Below are positions 1 to 11,480 of a stretch of 64,000 bases of DNA, one piece after another. Every line of letters begins with the position of its first letter. Positions within the stretch are counted from its first letter, which is position 1. The stretch is from positions 744,001 to 808,000 of the forward strand of contig JASANH010000812.1 in assembly GCA_030248295.1 (NCBI GenBank), in the 5' to 3' direction. This DNA is from Mesodorylaimus sp. YZB2_4 (lineage: Eukaryota; Nematoda; Enoplea; Dorylaimida; Dorylaimidae). The position numbers and the translations under genes are program-made. Under the pieces are notes generated by a model. It was given only the letters and a program-made list of their open reading frames with translations, was not told the DNA's origin and ran no database searches.

Positions 1-1200
1 TAAGACCTCAGCAAGTGGCTACTGGTGCTATGTTTTTAGTGGAATGAATGGATACCCCGAAAATGGCCGCTATGGTTATATCCTCGCTAATGCCATCGGT
101 TATTTCAGAGTAAGCATATTATTTTCACTGCCACGCATAGCTGCTTCAACTCAGTTTATTTCAGGACTTGAACATGGATTTCAATCTTATCGGGGACTCC
201 GTTGAAACTTCTACTCCATGGGACAAGTAGGCCTAACTAAAAATACTTAGCAACATTGACGTGAAAAACTGTCTTCATTCATTTAGAATCATGCCAGCAT
301 GCAGCGCTGTCTCAAATTTACTACAGGAGGAATTTGGGAAACTTGATCTTCCTTACAGTTTATCGTTCAGGTAAATAGTCCTCATTTTACGTGAGTCACT
401 CTTTCCTTGCAAAATCGCGTCTGAAAGGAGCCTCTAGCCTAGACTATCCTCATGCATTATCTATGGGCACACATTACAGGTGGGGGGGGGGGGGGAAATT
501 TGGTAAAATGGTAGTGGGGAATTCTTTCAGGCGCCATCTGGCGGACCTTGTCTGACACCAGTGGCCAGAAAATAGGCTCCCATAGAAAGTTACCTGTAGA
601 CCCGCAGTATCTTCTTACATTGCTATCCCCACGAGGTTAGCCCATATGTACATGGGGTCAACCACGCAAGATTTTTTTGCAGGCTGTCGCAAGCTTACGA
701 TGCTGGCGTTTGCATTTACATTTATTACTCATTCAATTACCGCAACTTAAGCTCAAAGGAATATCCGCCTGATGTGGTCTTGAGAATTTCTGTATGAAGC
801 AATATTTCTGTAAAAAACTTTTGCCTAGTCCAGGTTTCTTTTAGAAAATGATTCGGGAGGCCATAATGGCGCTAGGGGGAAGTTTATCCCACCATCATGG
901 CGGTAAGTATTTTGTTCCTCCTACTTATGTACACTCTCATCTTATACACAAAATAAATCAGATCTGAACCAGATAAGTCATGATCAGAGTGGCAAAAGCG
1001 TTATCCTGTGATTGGTCAAGATGAGTCAAACGTTTAAAAGTCTGCGTTTTCGTTTAGTTGGAAAATTAAAGCCGAAACATATGCCTGATTTTCTAAGCGA
1101 ATCAGGCGTATCTGCGTTGCGCGCTGTCAAGCAAGCCCTCGATCCAAATAACGTGTTTGGCAGCGGCAACTGGTTCGCCAAGCCCAAATCGATGCTATGA
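1..1200 (+). CDS. AGPS: Alkyldihydroxyacetonephosphate synthase, 3' exons
   Basis: The product is the FAD-dependent peroxisomal enzyme that swaps the acyl chain of acyl-DHAP for a fatty alcohol, the committed step of ether-lipid synthesis. Six exons are visible: 1-109 (continuing from before the window), 165-226, 287-370, 683-791, 845-902 and 1058-1200, and the phases agree across every junction. The translation follows the C-terminal half of the family. Family landmarks are ENGRYGYILANAIGYFRDL, VETSTPWDK, the YDAGVCIY strand, the catalytic-loop signature SLSHHHGVGKLK across the fifth and sixth exons, and LDPNNVFGSGN near the end. The protein ends KSML. The family normally reaches peroxisomes through an N-terminal PTS2, which would lie outside the window. 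Exon 4 uses a GTATGA donor, the weakest of the set. Family assignment is firm; the exact donor of exon 4 is inferred from frame. Confidence 0.93.
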
Positions 1201-1620
1201 AATCACGGATCACGAGAAAAAATAACAATCGCTTGAAAAAGGGTGTTTTATTGAAGCCAGTTTGTTTATTTCTGGATCTGCCTGTATGTGAGGGGCATAT
1301 TTTCAGGCTTACAGGGCAAGTCGCGTGGGGGCAATCTGGACTTTCTATTACGAATTGTCGCAAATGTTTCTTGGAACCATTATCTTGGCATGCAGACAAG
1401 ATTTTCGAAAATATGTTCAATTATACCAAGAAGTGTTTGACGACCATTTGTAATAGACTCCGTTTTGACATATCGCGATGTTCCTTTTTAGTTTGCAGCG
1501 TAAATCTTTGTAACTTGCAGTCCACGGTGTGCGTTTTTTTTCATTTCTTATTTCAAATGATATTTTATTCTTAGCTTTGAAATATAGCCTAGGCTTCTTT
1601 TCCTGAAATTATGCGCCATA

Positions 1621-1626
1621 AATAAA
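1621..1626 (+). terminator. Polyadenylation signal
   Basis: A canonical AATAAA lies 420 bases after the AGPS stop codon and is the first one downstream on that strand. It would give a 3' UTR of about 440 bases. Confidence 0.5.
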
Positions 1627-1834
1627 TGAGGTGCATGGTAGTTTTTTATTGCGCAATTGAGGCGAATAACTGAAAAATGCTGAAGAATTTGTTCACCATG
1701 GCACATCACAAATTACAAATTTGAACCGTAATTTTACAAAATGTTTTACTATCTTGGCTTGGCATGCCACTTTTTATCCATGGCCAAACATTATACAATG
1801 CATTCGAGTGTTAGGAGCACATCCACTAAGAATC

Positions 1835-1905
1835 ATGTTTACCCAGGCGGGAGTCGAACCTACCCCTGCTAGTGCGCACCTGGCATGAGGGGAAGGCGCA
1901 GTAAC
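1835..1905 (-). repeat. tRNA-derived SINE fragment
   Basis: On the minus strand a pol III B-box-like stretch (TAGGTTCGACTCCCGCC) follows CCTCATGCCAGGTGCGCAC. That pattern recurs at 9287-9365 and 55436-55500, where the loop CTCTCAC suggests descent from tRNA-Glu(CTC). No 7-bp acceptor stem can be drawn, so it is not a working tRNA. Confidence 0.5.
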
Positions 1906-3300
1906 CTTATTAAGTTCAGGTTCGAACTCGCGCATTCAATCTAAAGTGTGCAGCAAATACGGCTATGTTAAGCACTCGAATCAATCTTATCACGGAATTG
2001 TATTCAACGTGGCTTGAACGCATACAATATATATGCGAGATAAAAGAGAGGGCTTGACTATATAGCGCAGCACATCGTCACGTTTTTCATTCCGAGCATC
2101 TGCAGCTACCAGCGACGCAATTTCACGCTTTATCCCATCACTAGCCGCAGCTATAAGCATTTAAGGGTGACGACACATTACTCGAAAGGTTCTCTTGGCC
2201 GCGAGTAAAACAGCCGCCGGTACCCAGATTCCCAAAAAGTATAAATCCAACTGGAATCCTGTATTTCATTCCTGCCATTCCTGGCTGCGGCTATTCCTGC
2301 CCTGTTCAAGACTAATGCAAGTCACACAAAAGTTAATAGTGCAGGAGGTTGTACCGAAAGATCCGCTCCGTAAGTTCACTATCAACGGTAAAAGTCAGGT
2401 TTCTTCATACCTTCAAGATACTTTCAAGATTTTGCCGTGTTTACATAGGAAGAGAGTTTGTATGAGTATTTTTACGGGGCAGGCCTCTTGAATGTATTGC
2501 TCGCAGCATTCACTTCACAAGCGAGTGCATCAACCTTAAGTCCTTCAATATTTGAACGTCCAATATTCATGTCTCGCATCCGTTTAGTACCTACCTCACG
2601 GATGCGACGCGTCACGGATCCAAGGACATTTGTGCATAAGCATCCGGAGTCGGCACCCCTTTGTTTTGAACACGGGCTGGCTGTCAGTCAGGTATGTAGG
2701 CCATCTTGAAGACTGCACAGACAGAGTTCTACGCTGCCTCGGGGAACTTTGTGACGATAGGGCGCCAACGGCGACAGCGACGCCGCACATTGGATACGAG
2801 TAAAAATATGTTTCAGGTAAACTGTAAGAGTTAAGGGCCGTCGACGGCTTTTATTGACAGCGACGGCGACGACAAAGTGAAAATCGGGAAAAGATTACGC
2901 CTAGCTTTTCGGCACGGTTGAAGGAAAAAGTATAGTTTTCTCTAGTTTAGCAATTCAATTCGTATCGATTTTGACATCGAAAGCCGGCAAATCGCGTCAA
3001 GCATGTCTATTTCACTATTTTAACTATAAACTATAACTAATTTCACTATAAACGCGAAAAGAGGCTGACGGTAGAATTAGTACATTTTTCTGCGAGGGCG
3101 CAATCAAGGCTGGCATTCAGGTTCGAAATGAGCAAAAAATCTTGATAACTAATCACCAACCATGTCTAACTACACGGAACATCCAGCGACAAAATTTTAA
3201 ATTCCATACATAAGGAAAGAGGGTCGCTAGACTTCCGGGATGTGAAAGCCGAAGGAAGCCGCGTCTGAATGTTCCAATAGGTCATCTCCGACTGTGACCC
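1906..3300. other. Intergenic, nothing recognised
   Basis: Only short open frames without family motifs or consistent splice sites are seen. The stretch separates the AGPS gene from the receptor cluster. Confidence 0.5.
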
Positions 3301-3324
3301 TTTTTCACATATAAGGTCTCAACA

Positions 3325-4432
3325 ATGCCAAACACCACATGATTATTACTTCAATCCGCATCCACACTTCGTTTTGTCACCAATTTTTCGATTTTCGCTA
3401 TCTTCTACTACAAACCAACAGCATTATGCTTTGATCTGATCTGGCACACTGTGTGTATTTTGGCATTTCAGAAGCAGCGAAAATCGAATAGTTTTTATTC
3501 TTTTCAATTATATGAGATTATTGCCAAATGTTTGGACACTTGCGGCGCTTTCGTTAATTTGCTGCTTTACAATTGGGTGGCCGGTGTCAGTGGCAATAAT
3601 GGCTTTGCTTGGTATCGTAGAAATCACGCTCTGATGTGGTTTTCAGCCAGATTCGGCATAGCTTTCAATGATTTCACGACCAGTGTCAAATTATGTGCCG
3701 CTCTGTGCATGGCCATCGACAGATTCTACGCTCTGGCCAAGCCATTGGAGTATCGTAGTTTGAATCGGAAGAAATGGGAGGCCATCGCCGTCTTCAGCCC
3801 GCTCGGGGCCAGCATTTTGACCAATCTGCTCATGATATTCTTCTATCACGTGGAAAAAAGTGAAGAAGAAGGCTTGTACGAATTGGTCCAAAATGTGTCA
3901 TTCATTTCGAGCGATTCCGTATTGATTCTCATTTTGATTCGAATCGGCAGCTGGGCTGTGGCCATCGCTGCATTGCTAGTGTGCGGAATTGAAATAGTTT
4001 GGTTATATAAACGACGAAGTCAAAAAGTGCTGGAAATGACGTCGCAAGAAGCGGCAAAAGAAAAATCAGTTCTCGATAATGAGAGGACTTTATTTTTGTT
4101 GACCATTTTAAAAATCGTGTCAAGTTTTCAATAAATTTTCTTTTAAAATAGCACACGGGAGCTTGATAATTTTTGAGGCAGGTTTTGTCACTTGTGAAAG
4201 TCTTGTATTTACCTCGATTTGTTTTTTAGAAGTAACTTTATTCAATAGTTTAGATTTTTATCTTATGATCGCTATTAGTAAGCAGTTCAGGAAAAATATT
4301 CGCAGCGCCTTGCCTGGTGGTCGTGCATCCCTCATCGTGTCATCATCTAATTGCTCCGTCCTTGCTCTTTTTTTGCTGCTGGGGGGCTCGATCAAATACT
4401 GGGATCCGAGCACTAAAAATTGTTACCGATGA
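3325..4432 (+). pseudogene. Serpentine receptor pseudogene (paralogue of 7115-8179)
   Basis: This is a close copy of the intact receptor at 7115-8179, with long stretches almost identical at the nucleotide level (for example 3640-4080 against 7440-7900). Two lesions break it. A TGA stands at codon 6 (3340-3342). An extra A in the run before ATCGTG, near 4115, shifts the frame and leads to an early stop at 4132. The remaining C-terminal part, transmembrane 7 and tail, continues in another frame to 4432. The DRF motif after helix 3 and the conserved KPLEYRSLNRKKW loop survive. The copy probably arose by tandem duplication and died recently. An alternative is that it starts at the internal Met at 3451, giving a truncated protein that lacks most of helix 1. 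Confidence 0.85.
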
Positions 4433-5853
4433 TTATAAAAATGCGACACAGCGTTTCTCACAATGAGTTGTTAAAAACACAAAAATTTAACAAAAGAATG
4501 AAAACTTTTAAACACGGAAAAAACGCTGAGGTGCCCTAATTTTAAAAAATGATTAGTAAAAGGTCCACATATATAGTTCGATTCGATGCATCAAATATGG
4601 CGCCCTATTATGCGGGCAAGATTCTGCCTAGCGTCGTATGACACTTTCCCGCGTGGCTGTTTATTCCTTTTCCCTGTTCCATGGCAGCAGGAATAGGAAA
4701 ACTGAGATACTGATACAAAGAAATCGTATTTCAGAACACGAGCTATATCTCTGTCATATGGTCGAATCTTCTACAGCAGCTTCACGCAATTAGATTCCTT
4801 TTAAGGACGTCACTAGACCTGAAGCGATGCTTTAATTAATAATTGAAAAAACGGAGTTACATTTCAAGAGCGTCAACAAGAGAGAAAATCGCGCATTGAG
4901 ATTTGCGAAGATGAGCGTGACTAACATCGTATTAAGAAATAGATAAGGATTAAAATAAATCTGTGTTGACAAGTCTGAAAGCAGAAAGCGCCGTGTCTCG
5001 AAGCAACAAATACTTTCATATTTGATCTTCTAAAGAATGATAAAACTTTCTCTTCAATGCGGGGATAATCGAAAATCTTCGATCTTGCCAGATGTTAGCT
5101 TGTGCGTTGAGTGAAAATGAGTTTTGCGACGCGACCAAACGGGACCCCACCCAGCTCAACCGAATTATAACCTTTTGATTACGCAAAAAAGCGTTTGGTG
5201 TGCTTTGTACCATTTGTGCTTTCGGGACTGAGAAGCACACACTAATACTGAAACTAAAACTGGAAAAAATCCATCCATATACTGTACACCCAAAAATTCA
5301 AAACTCATCACGATCCGTTTCTGTAGAAGCGCTCAGCACTTTATATTACTGATATGAACTGTCCTAAGCATGTTAAAAAGCTGTTTTGCGCTTCGAATCC
5401 TTGGCTCGCCCAGGAAAACTAGGGCTGAGCAGAGGATCGCTGGAACCGCAGGAACCGCAGGAATTACTCCAAGCAGTCCGTGGACACATTGTGCTGGGTT
5501 TATTGCCTTCAGACCACAGATCGGGGAGCAGCATGAGTCAGCCGTCGAACGGGCCTTGACGGACGTGAGCCCGAAATGCTCGCAAGCCACGTTCACACGA
5601 GGAACTCAAGACTAAACCTTACTGACGCCTGCTACCACAGGACACTCGACCTCGATCTCGCTTTGGGTCTCGTGCCAGCTCCGAATTACTGTAGGAGAGG
5701 CAGACTGCTTCCTTGACGCCCATGCCGTTTTCACGCTTTTCGAATGCTGGGCTTATTAAACGCAAAAAGTGTTGTCCGTCCCTACATTCCTTGAAAAGAT
5801 GCATACACATTCCACTATTCCTAACCAAGCGCATGCTTCTTGAAAGAAATCTG
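4433..5853. other. Intergenic, no gene seen
   Basis: No exon with plausible splice sites or a family motif was found. A short GGAACCGCA tandem lies near 5440-5462. Confidence 0.45.
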
Positions 5854-6129
5854 CTTTAACCCTCGTGCCTGGTAGGCCATGGTGAGAGTCATCGATCTTC
5901 CATAACTGGGAAACTACTTTTCTGCTCCACACGATTCCCTTGTGGTGTGGTGCCAGTGTGACCAAGCTTGGCGTGGTTGGTAGGGGATGGCGACCAATGT
6001 CGATGGGTAAAAAGTGCGACTAGAAAAGGTAAATCTTGTAGCTTTGTATATCCGCTTACAGCTGAAACTAGCCAGGGAGATCAATGTCTCCCTCCCACTT
6101 GCCATGGCCTACAAGGCACGAGGATTACA
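5854..6129. mobile_element. MITE-like element, family A copy 1
   Basis: The ends are imperfect inverted repeats. The left end reads AACCCTCGTGCCTGGTAGG with GCCATGG after it. The right end, read on the other strand, is TGTAATCCTCGTGCCTTGTA with GGCCATGG after it. A related, shorter copy sits at 19144-19312. No open frame is inside, as expected for a non-autonomous DNA element. I could not define a clear target-site duplication. Confidence 0.6.
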
Positions 6130-7114
6130 TTGTTATCAAAGACGCTGGCAGTCAGTTCTGCCAATCTGACAAAATCAGGCCTAGGCACAAAGAAGGGCAT
6201 GCACTAGCTTTCCTTCATGTGTATATACGGCATTTACACTCACTAGAACACTGGCTTCCTGACATCACTTGAACCTGCTCCTTCATATCAATCCTCCAAC
6301 ATATCCTTCAGTACCACCAGGGCCTTAGCCTCGAAGTGTAGACAGCCGAGAACTTCTTTTGACTCCTGTGTCTTCTTAGAATTTACGGCACAAGTTTCCA
6401 ATGTTTCCGTGTCGAATGGCGCATGGAAAAGGGCTCCAGCCACCGCCGCGGTCACGTTGACGCTCCCTCTCAAATACCGCGTCAATATGACCCACGCGCG
6501 GTGGTCGCCCCTCTCAAATTCCATCCCCACGAACTAAATCCTAAGCCATTCATCTTGTGCTGTTTTATCAAAATGGCATTACTCGATTATTGGGCATATT
6601 CAATTTTCAGGCAAAGATACAATAGAGACGGCTCCATAAAGTTAACGGATCAATTCATTGGGCTATAATAATTATATATTCCTGATTTTGTTTTATTTCT
6701 GTTCTTTTTGACAATCTTTGCTCGCTCGAGAATATTCTGTGAGCTCTGTGAGGGCTTCTGAGGGCTCTGTGAGCGTACAAAGGTGAGCCAAAACTTGCCT
6801 TTCAATGTTCCCTGAAGCGACCTGAGCAAAGCAGCTTAACACAACGAAGATTCTTGACAAAAACGTCACTCAACTGAAGATATGCTGGATTATCGCACAA
6901 GATTACATTTTCTGCTCGTCGGCGAATGTCACTAAGAAGTTTTGCATCGCTGATGAAATTAAGGATTGAAGATTCTCTTAATTAAAAGAACTCACCGACA
7001 AGACGCGATCCTATTGCTCACTATTCGCCTTCTCAAAGAAGCTGTTGGACAAAATATCACCTTGCCATTCAGTCCTGTCCTCGTTTCTGTTCATACCGAT
7101 ATAACAGGTACAGA
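6130..7114. other. Upstream region of receptor gene, no gene seen
   Basis: No coding exon is supported. A GAGGGCTCTGTGAG-type short tandem lies around 6738-6775. The 5' UTR of the receptor at 7115 presumably begins within the last few hundred bases. Confidence 0.4.
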
Positions 7115-8179
7115 ATGTCGAATACAACAGTCGAAAACAACACTTGTCCTCTGATGCAGGCTGAATCGACTCGCCAGCTTGTGAATGAATTGTCGAATTT
7201 TGTAGTTTTTTATTTCAAACCCATCGCACTGTGTTTGGATCTGATTGGGCACACTTTGTGTATTCTGGCATTTTATAAGCAGCGTAAAACAAATAGTTTT
7301 TATTCTTTTCAATTATACGAGATTATTGCCAAATGTTTGGACACTTGCGGCGCTTTCGTTAATTTGCTGTTTTACAATTGGGTGGCCGGTGTCAGTGGCA
7401 ATAATGGTTTTGCTTGGTATCGAAGAAGTTACGCTCTAATGTGGTTTTCAGCCAAATTCGGCATAGCTTTCAATGATTTCACGACCAGTGTCAAATTATG
7501 TGCCGCTCTGTGCATGGCCATCGACAGATTCTACGCTCTGGCCAAGCCATTGGAGTATCGTAGTTTGAATCGGAAGAAATGGGAGGCCATCGCCGTCTTC
7601 AGCTCGCTCGGGGCCAGCGTTTTGACCAATCTGCTCATGATATTCTTCTATCACGTGGAAAAAAGTGAAGAAGAAGGCTTGTACAAATTGGTCCAAAATG
7701 TGTCATTCACTTCGAGCGATTTCGCATTGATTCTCATTTTGATTCGAATCGGCAGCTGGGCTGTGGCCATCGCTGCATTGCTAGTGTGCGGAATTGAAAT
7801 AGTTTGGTTATATAAACGACGAAGTCAAAAAGTGCTGGAAATGACGTCGCAAGAAGCGGCCAAAGAAAAATCAGTTCGCGATAATGAGAGGACTTTATTT
7901 TTGTTGACCATTTTAAAATCGTGTCAAGTTTTTAATGAGTTTTCTATAAAAATAGCTCATGGGTGTTTAAATATATTTAAAGCAGGCTTTAGTACTTGTG
8001 CGGGTATTTTGTTTGTCTCGATTAGGTTTATCGAAGTAACCACAGTGAATAGCTTGGATTTCTACGTTATGCTGATTATAAGTAAGCAGTTTAAGAAAAT
8101 GATTCGCAGTGCTTTGTGTGGTGGAGCAGCCTCTGTTACTGTAGGTAGCATTCGTGTTAGGGGCGCTCGTACTTTGTAA
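7115..8179 (+). CDS. Serpentine receptor (7TM GPCR), intact paralogue 1
   Basis: An uninterrupted 354-residue single-exon frame. The N-terminus carries two N-glycosylation sequons (NTT, NNT) and no signal peptide. Seven hydrophobic helices follow: about 28-53, 66-89, 118-137, 153-176, 196-228, 262-290 and 300-325. The helix-3 end has DRF at residues 137-139 in place of the canonical DRY, followed by a KPLEYR intracellular loop. The helix-7 region reads NSLDFYVMLIISKQF where rhodopsin-class receptors have NPxxY, followed by a short basic tail. This fits the nematode-type, FMRFamide-receptor-like or Srsx-like branch of rhodopsin GPCRs; the ligand cannot be inferred. It is the intact member closest to the pseudogene at 3325-4432 and a diverged relative of 10440-11480. 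The start is the only Met before helix 1 that keeps the sequons. Confidence 0.85.
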   Translation: MSNTTVENNTCPLMQAESTRQLVNELSNFVVFYFKPIALCLDLIGHTLCILAFYKQRKTNSFYSFQLYEIIAKCLDTCGAFVNLLFYNWVAGVSGNNGFAWYRRSYALMWFSAKFGIAFNDFTTSVKLCAALCMAIDRFYALAKPLEYRSLNRKKWEAIAVFSSLGASVLTNLLMIFFYHVEKSEEEGLYKLVQNVSFTSSDFALILILIRIGSWAVAIAALLVCGIEIVWLYKRRSQKVLEMTSQEAAKEKSVRDNERTLFLLTILKSCQVFNEFSIKIAHGCLNIFKAGFSTCAGILFVSIRFIEVTTVNSLDFYVMLIISKQFKKMIRSALCGGAASVTVGSIRVRGARTL

Positions 8180-9165
8180 TTTGGCTCTAGTAAGGTTCAT
8201 ATGTTGAATTCTACTTTTTTTTTGTTGGCATCAATGTATATCATATTTTAGTTCAATTGTCTCAATTTTCTGTGACGGTTTTTTGTATTTTCTGTGCCAT
8301 GCTGCGACGGACTTTTATACAGGGTTGTGCAGTTCATGTTTTTAGTCTGCACTTTGGTTTCTCACGTCACCCGTTCTGTTTCCTGAGTGTGCAGTATTTG
8401 CAAAGTGGACTTGCGGTTTTGTCAAAGTTCAGTGGCTAAACCGAAAGGATGGGAAAAAGGCTATATATCAATTTATCACTGACCAGACATCACAAGAAAA
8501 GCAATCCCAGCTTGGGAAAAGGCAGATAACTAGAGCTGAAGGGAGCCCAACCAAGGCACATCCCAATATACTCAAGCACACTCGCAAGCAAATGAGTGCC
8601 AATCCTTAACTTTTGCAGCTCTAACTACCGCTCAACACTTTCGTCTCGCAAGCAGACATACAACAAATTGGCGGCACATTCAAACTTCCTAGACGAAGGA
8701 CAACTCACAACTTTATCAAAACATGGCTACTGGGTGGCCCTAGGCGGATCAGGCTGGAAGTCCTGTGGAGAACTAGTAGTTAAACTACTAGTTCACAAAG
8801 TTTTGAAAAAAAAAACTTTCAGCATGAATGAAGCAGTCAAGTTTTCTGTTCTGCGTATTTTTGACTAGAGATGACGACTGCATAAAAATGTGCAGCAGTT
8901 CAAGTTTGTATGCCATCCAAGCATTCAATGTGCAGTATTGTACTATAGTTGCCACCTGCTACAACACTGCGCGTTGCTATCTTTCACCGTTTTATAAACT
9001 GGATGGGCGACTCTAGTTTTGACAACTGCTGATAAAATGGACATTATAAACCATTGCAAGATGTACTGTCGAGATTTTGTAGGTAAGCTTAACCACATAA
9101 GAAATGTCCACTAGTGCACATGTAACACCAAAATGACGGATATAAGTAGAAATTGAGTCGTCTTT
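8180..9165. other. Intergenic, nothing recognised
   Basis: Open frames here are short and carry no motif. A small palindrome (AACTAGTAGTTAAACTACTA) lies at 8771-8790. Confidence 0.4.
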
Positions 9166-10103
9166 AAATAAGACATTATTCATTACATTTTTCATTTTCG
9201 ACGTTTCGTCTTATCTTCAGACATCATCGGGAACTGATAAAACACTTCGTAAGGCGAGCAACGCATCAATGAGATTGATTTACCGTGCTCGTGGCCTGTT
9301 AGGTTAGGCGTCTGCCTCTCACGCCAGGCGCGCAGTTACAGGCGAGTGCTCGACTCACGGGCTGGTAAATCATTTCGTGTGACTTGTGTCCCTTCACCCT
9401 CGAGTGCGCATAAGCGTTTGGTGATGTGGTAAAGCATGAACATGAACATGAATCCTATGGTAGCGCACACAATGTTGGTTCTCAGGTAGCTACAACCTAT
9501 TCGTCTGTACCGGCTTCCCCATCAAGCATATCCACATATCGATTTTCGCTTGATCTTCACCACGTGCGAAAGAATTGGCGATCGTTTCAACATCAAAGAT
9601 CGCCTGCCCCGTTTACTCGCCTCCAACGTCATCTATTCGTTCACTTGTCGTTGCTGTAATGCAACGTATGTTGGAAAGACGATCCGACACTTGGGCGTGA
9701 GAATTGGCGAGCACACAAGCACTTCTTTCCGAACGGGGAAACGTGTTTGAGCCACAGCGGATTCGGGTTTCTTAGATCTCATGCTTCAAGCGGGACATGA
9801 CGCTGGCTGTGATGATTTTCGCATCATCGATCGCGCAAATTACGACAAACTTCTGAAGATCAAAGAAGCCATCCACATTGTGACCAAACGTCCTTCTCTA
9901 AATCAGCAGAAGGACTTTGAAACACTAACGCTTTTTCAATAGGTAGTCGCTACCTGAAAATCAACATTGTGTGCGCTACCATAGTTTTCCAGCTCATTGA
10001 TGCGTTGCTCGCCTTATTACGACGTGTTTCATCATTTCCTGATGATGTCTTAAGTTAAGACAAAACGTCGAAAACAGAAAATGTAATAAATAATGTCTTA
10101 TTT
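9166..10103 (+). mobile_element. Penelope-like retroelement remnant with inverted terminal repeats
   Basis: Two arms of about 110 bases, 9166-9273 and 9993-10103, are inverted copies of each other. Extra inverted matches (TATGGTAGCGCACACAATG near 9457 and its complement near 9963-9985) continue the symmetry inward. Between them, 9560-9942 encodes a broken GIY-YIG-type C-terminus: VIYSFTCRCCNATYVGKT, then a stop near 9748, then FRIIDRANYDKLLKIKEAIH and RPSLNQQKDF in another frame. This order is that of the Penelope-like endonuclease domain. No reverse transcriptase remains, so this is a truncated 3' fragment. Each arm holds a hammerhead-like core described in the findings. Confidence 0.75.
9280..9455 (+). 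mobile_element. tRNA-derived SINE inserted in the Penelope arm
   Basis: Comparison of the two Penelope arms shows that the left one is interrupted after CATCAATGAG, and the homology resumes at CTATGGTAGCG. The insert starts with a pol III-like head (GTGGCC, then GTCTGCCTCTCACGCC) and ends in a short tandem tail, three copies of CATGAA. The head matches the SINE fragments at 1835-1905 and 55436-55500. A target-site duplication is not clear. Confidence 0.6.
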
Positions 10104-10439
10104 GAGTAGTTTATAGATCTTTTTGTTCATTTGAAAATAACATCATAATGGGTAGGATACGGCTTCAGATGTTGACATAAATATGGGCGAAATACAGTTC
10201 CTAGTCCAAACTGTTCAAACGATAGAAAATTGAGCAGCAACAGCTCCTTAGATGTGCAAGTTCATATATTCAGGGGTGGTAACGAATACAAGCAGGCGAA
10301 TAAGAATTCGTCTGCACATGAAAGCGTCAAAAATATACCAAAATCAGGGAAACAACACCGACTTTGGGCATTATATATTTCAGAGACAGCAAAGCACAAC
10401 ACAATACCTCTTATATCAAGCATGTTTTGCGAGGTGGTT
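10104..10439. other. Short intergenic stretch
   Basis: This lies downstream of the minus-strand receptor stop and holds its 3' UTR at most. No other feature was recognised. Confidence 0.35.
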
Positions 10440-11480
10440 CTATGCAGGTATACCTTGACTAACATTCACAGTCGCCCCTCCACCAGGCAAAGCGCTACGA
10501 ATCATTTTCTTAAACTGCTTACTAATAATTAACATGATATAAAAATCTAAACTATTGACTGTGGTCACTTCTATAAATCGAATCGATGTAAATAAAAGAC
10601 CTTCACAACTGATGAAACCAGCTTTAAATATATTCAAACACCCGTGGGTAATTTTCACTGAAAATTCATTCAAAACTTGACACGATTTCAAAATGGTTAG
10701 TAAAAATAAGGTTTTTTCATTCGATCGCCTCAACTTGTCTTTTGTTGTTTCTTGAAATGTCATTTCTAACACTTTTTGACTTCGTCGTTTGAATAACCAA
10801 ACGATTTGGATTCCGCAAATGACCAACACCAAAATTGCTGTGATCCAACTTCCTATGCGAACTAAAATAAGAGTCAATGCGAATCCGCTCGTCGTGAATG
10901 ACACATTCTGCACTAATTTGTAAAGACCTCCTTCTTCTATTTTTTCCACATTATAGAAGAATGTCATGAGCAAATTTGTTAAAATGCTCGCACTTTTCGA
11001 AGTAAAAATTGCAATACTTTCCCACTTTTTTCGATTCAAATTACGATAGGACAATGGCTTGGCCAGAGCATAAAATCTGTCGATGGCCATGGCCATCGCC
11101 GCGCATAATTTGAGACTCGTTGTGAAATCATTTAAAGCAATGCCGAATTTGGCAGAAAACCACATGAGAGCATAATTTCTTCGAAACCATTCCACTCCCT
11201 TGTTAGCTCCGGCCCCGGCTGACCAATCGTAAAAATATAGACTCATAAAAGCGCTGCACGTGTCCAAGCATTTGGCAATGATTTCGTATAATTGAAAGGA
11301 ATATAAATTATTTGATTTACGCTGTTTACAAAATGCCAAGATACATAAAATATGACCGAGCAGATCTATGCTCAAGACTGTGGGTTTGTAGTAAACGCCC
11401 GCAAAAATGGACAAATTGCTGACAAATCGACGAGTGGTCTCAGATTGCAAAAACGCGCATGTGTTATTTGTATTTGACAT
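10440..11480 (-). CDS. Serpentine receptor (7TM GPCR), intact paralogue 2
   Basis: An uninterrupted single-exon frame of 346 residues, on the strand opposite to its paralogues. It shares the whole architecture of 7115-8179: a short sequon-bearing N-terminus (NNT), seven helices, DRF after helix 3, a KPLSYRNLNRKKW loop, and a helix-7 segment NSLDFYIMLIISKQF. It differs at many positions in the extracellular loops (SAGAGANKGVEWFRR against VAGVSGNNGFAWYRR), where ligand specificity would reside. It is clearly older than the duplication that made the pseudogene. The ligand is unknown. The chosen Met is the first in frame and matches the paralogue start. Confidence 0.85.
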   Translation of the reverse strand: MSNTNNTCAFLQSETTRRFVSNLSIFAGVYYKPTVLSIDLLGHILCILAFCKQRKSNNLYSFQLYEIIAKCLDTCSAFMSLYFYDWSAGAGANKGVEWFRRNYALMWFSAKFGIALNDFTTSLKLCAAMAMAIDRFYALAKPLSYRNLNRKKWESIAIFTSKSASILTNLLMTFFYNVEKIEEGGLYKLVQNVSFTTSGFALTLILVRIGSWITAILVLVICGIQIVWLFKRRSQKVLEMTFQETTKDKLRRSNEKTLFLLTILKSCQVLNEFSVKITHGCLNIFKAGFISCEGLLFTSIRFIEVTTVNSLDFYIMLIISKQFKKMIRSALPGGGATVNVSQGIPA

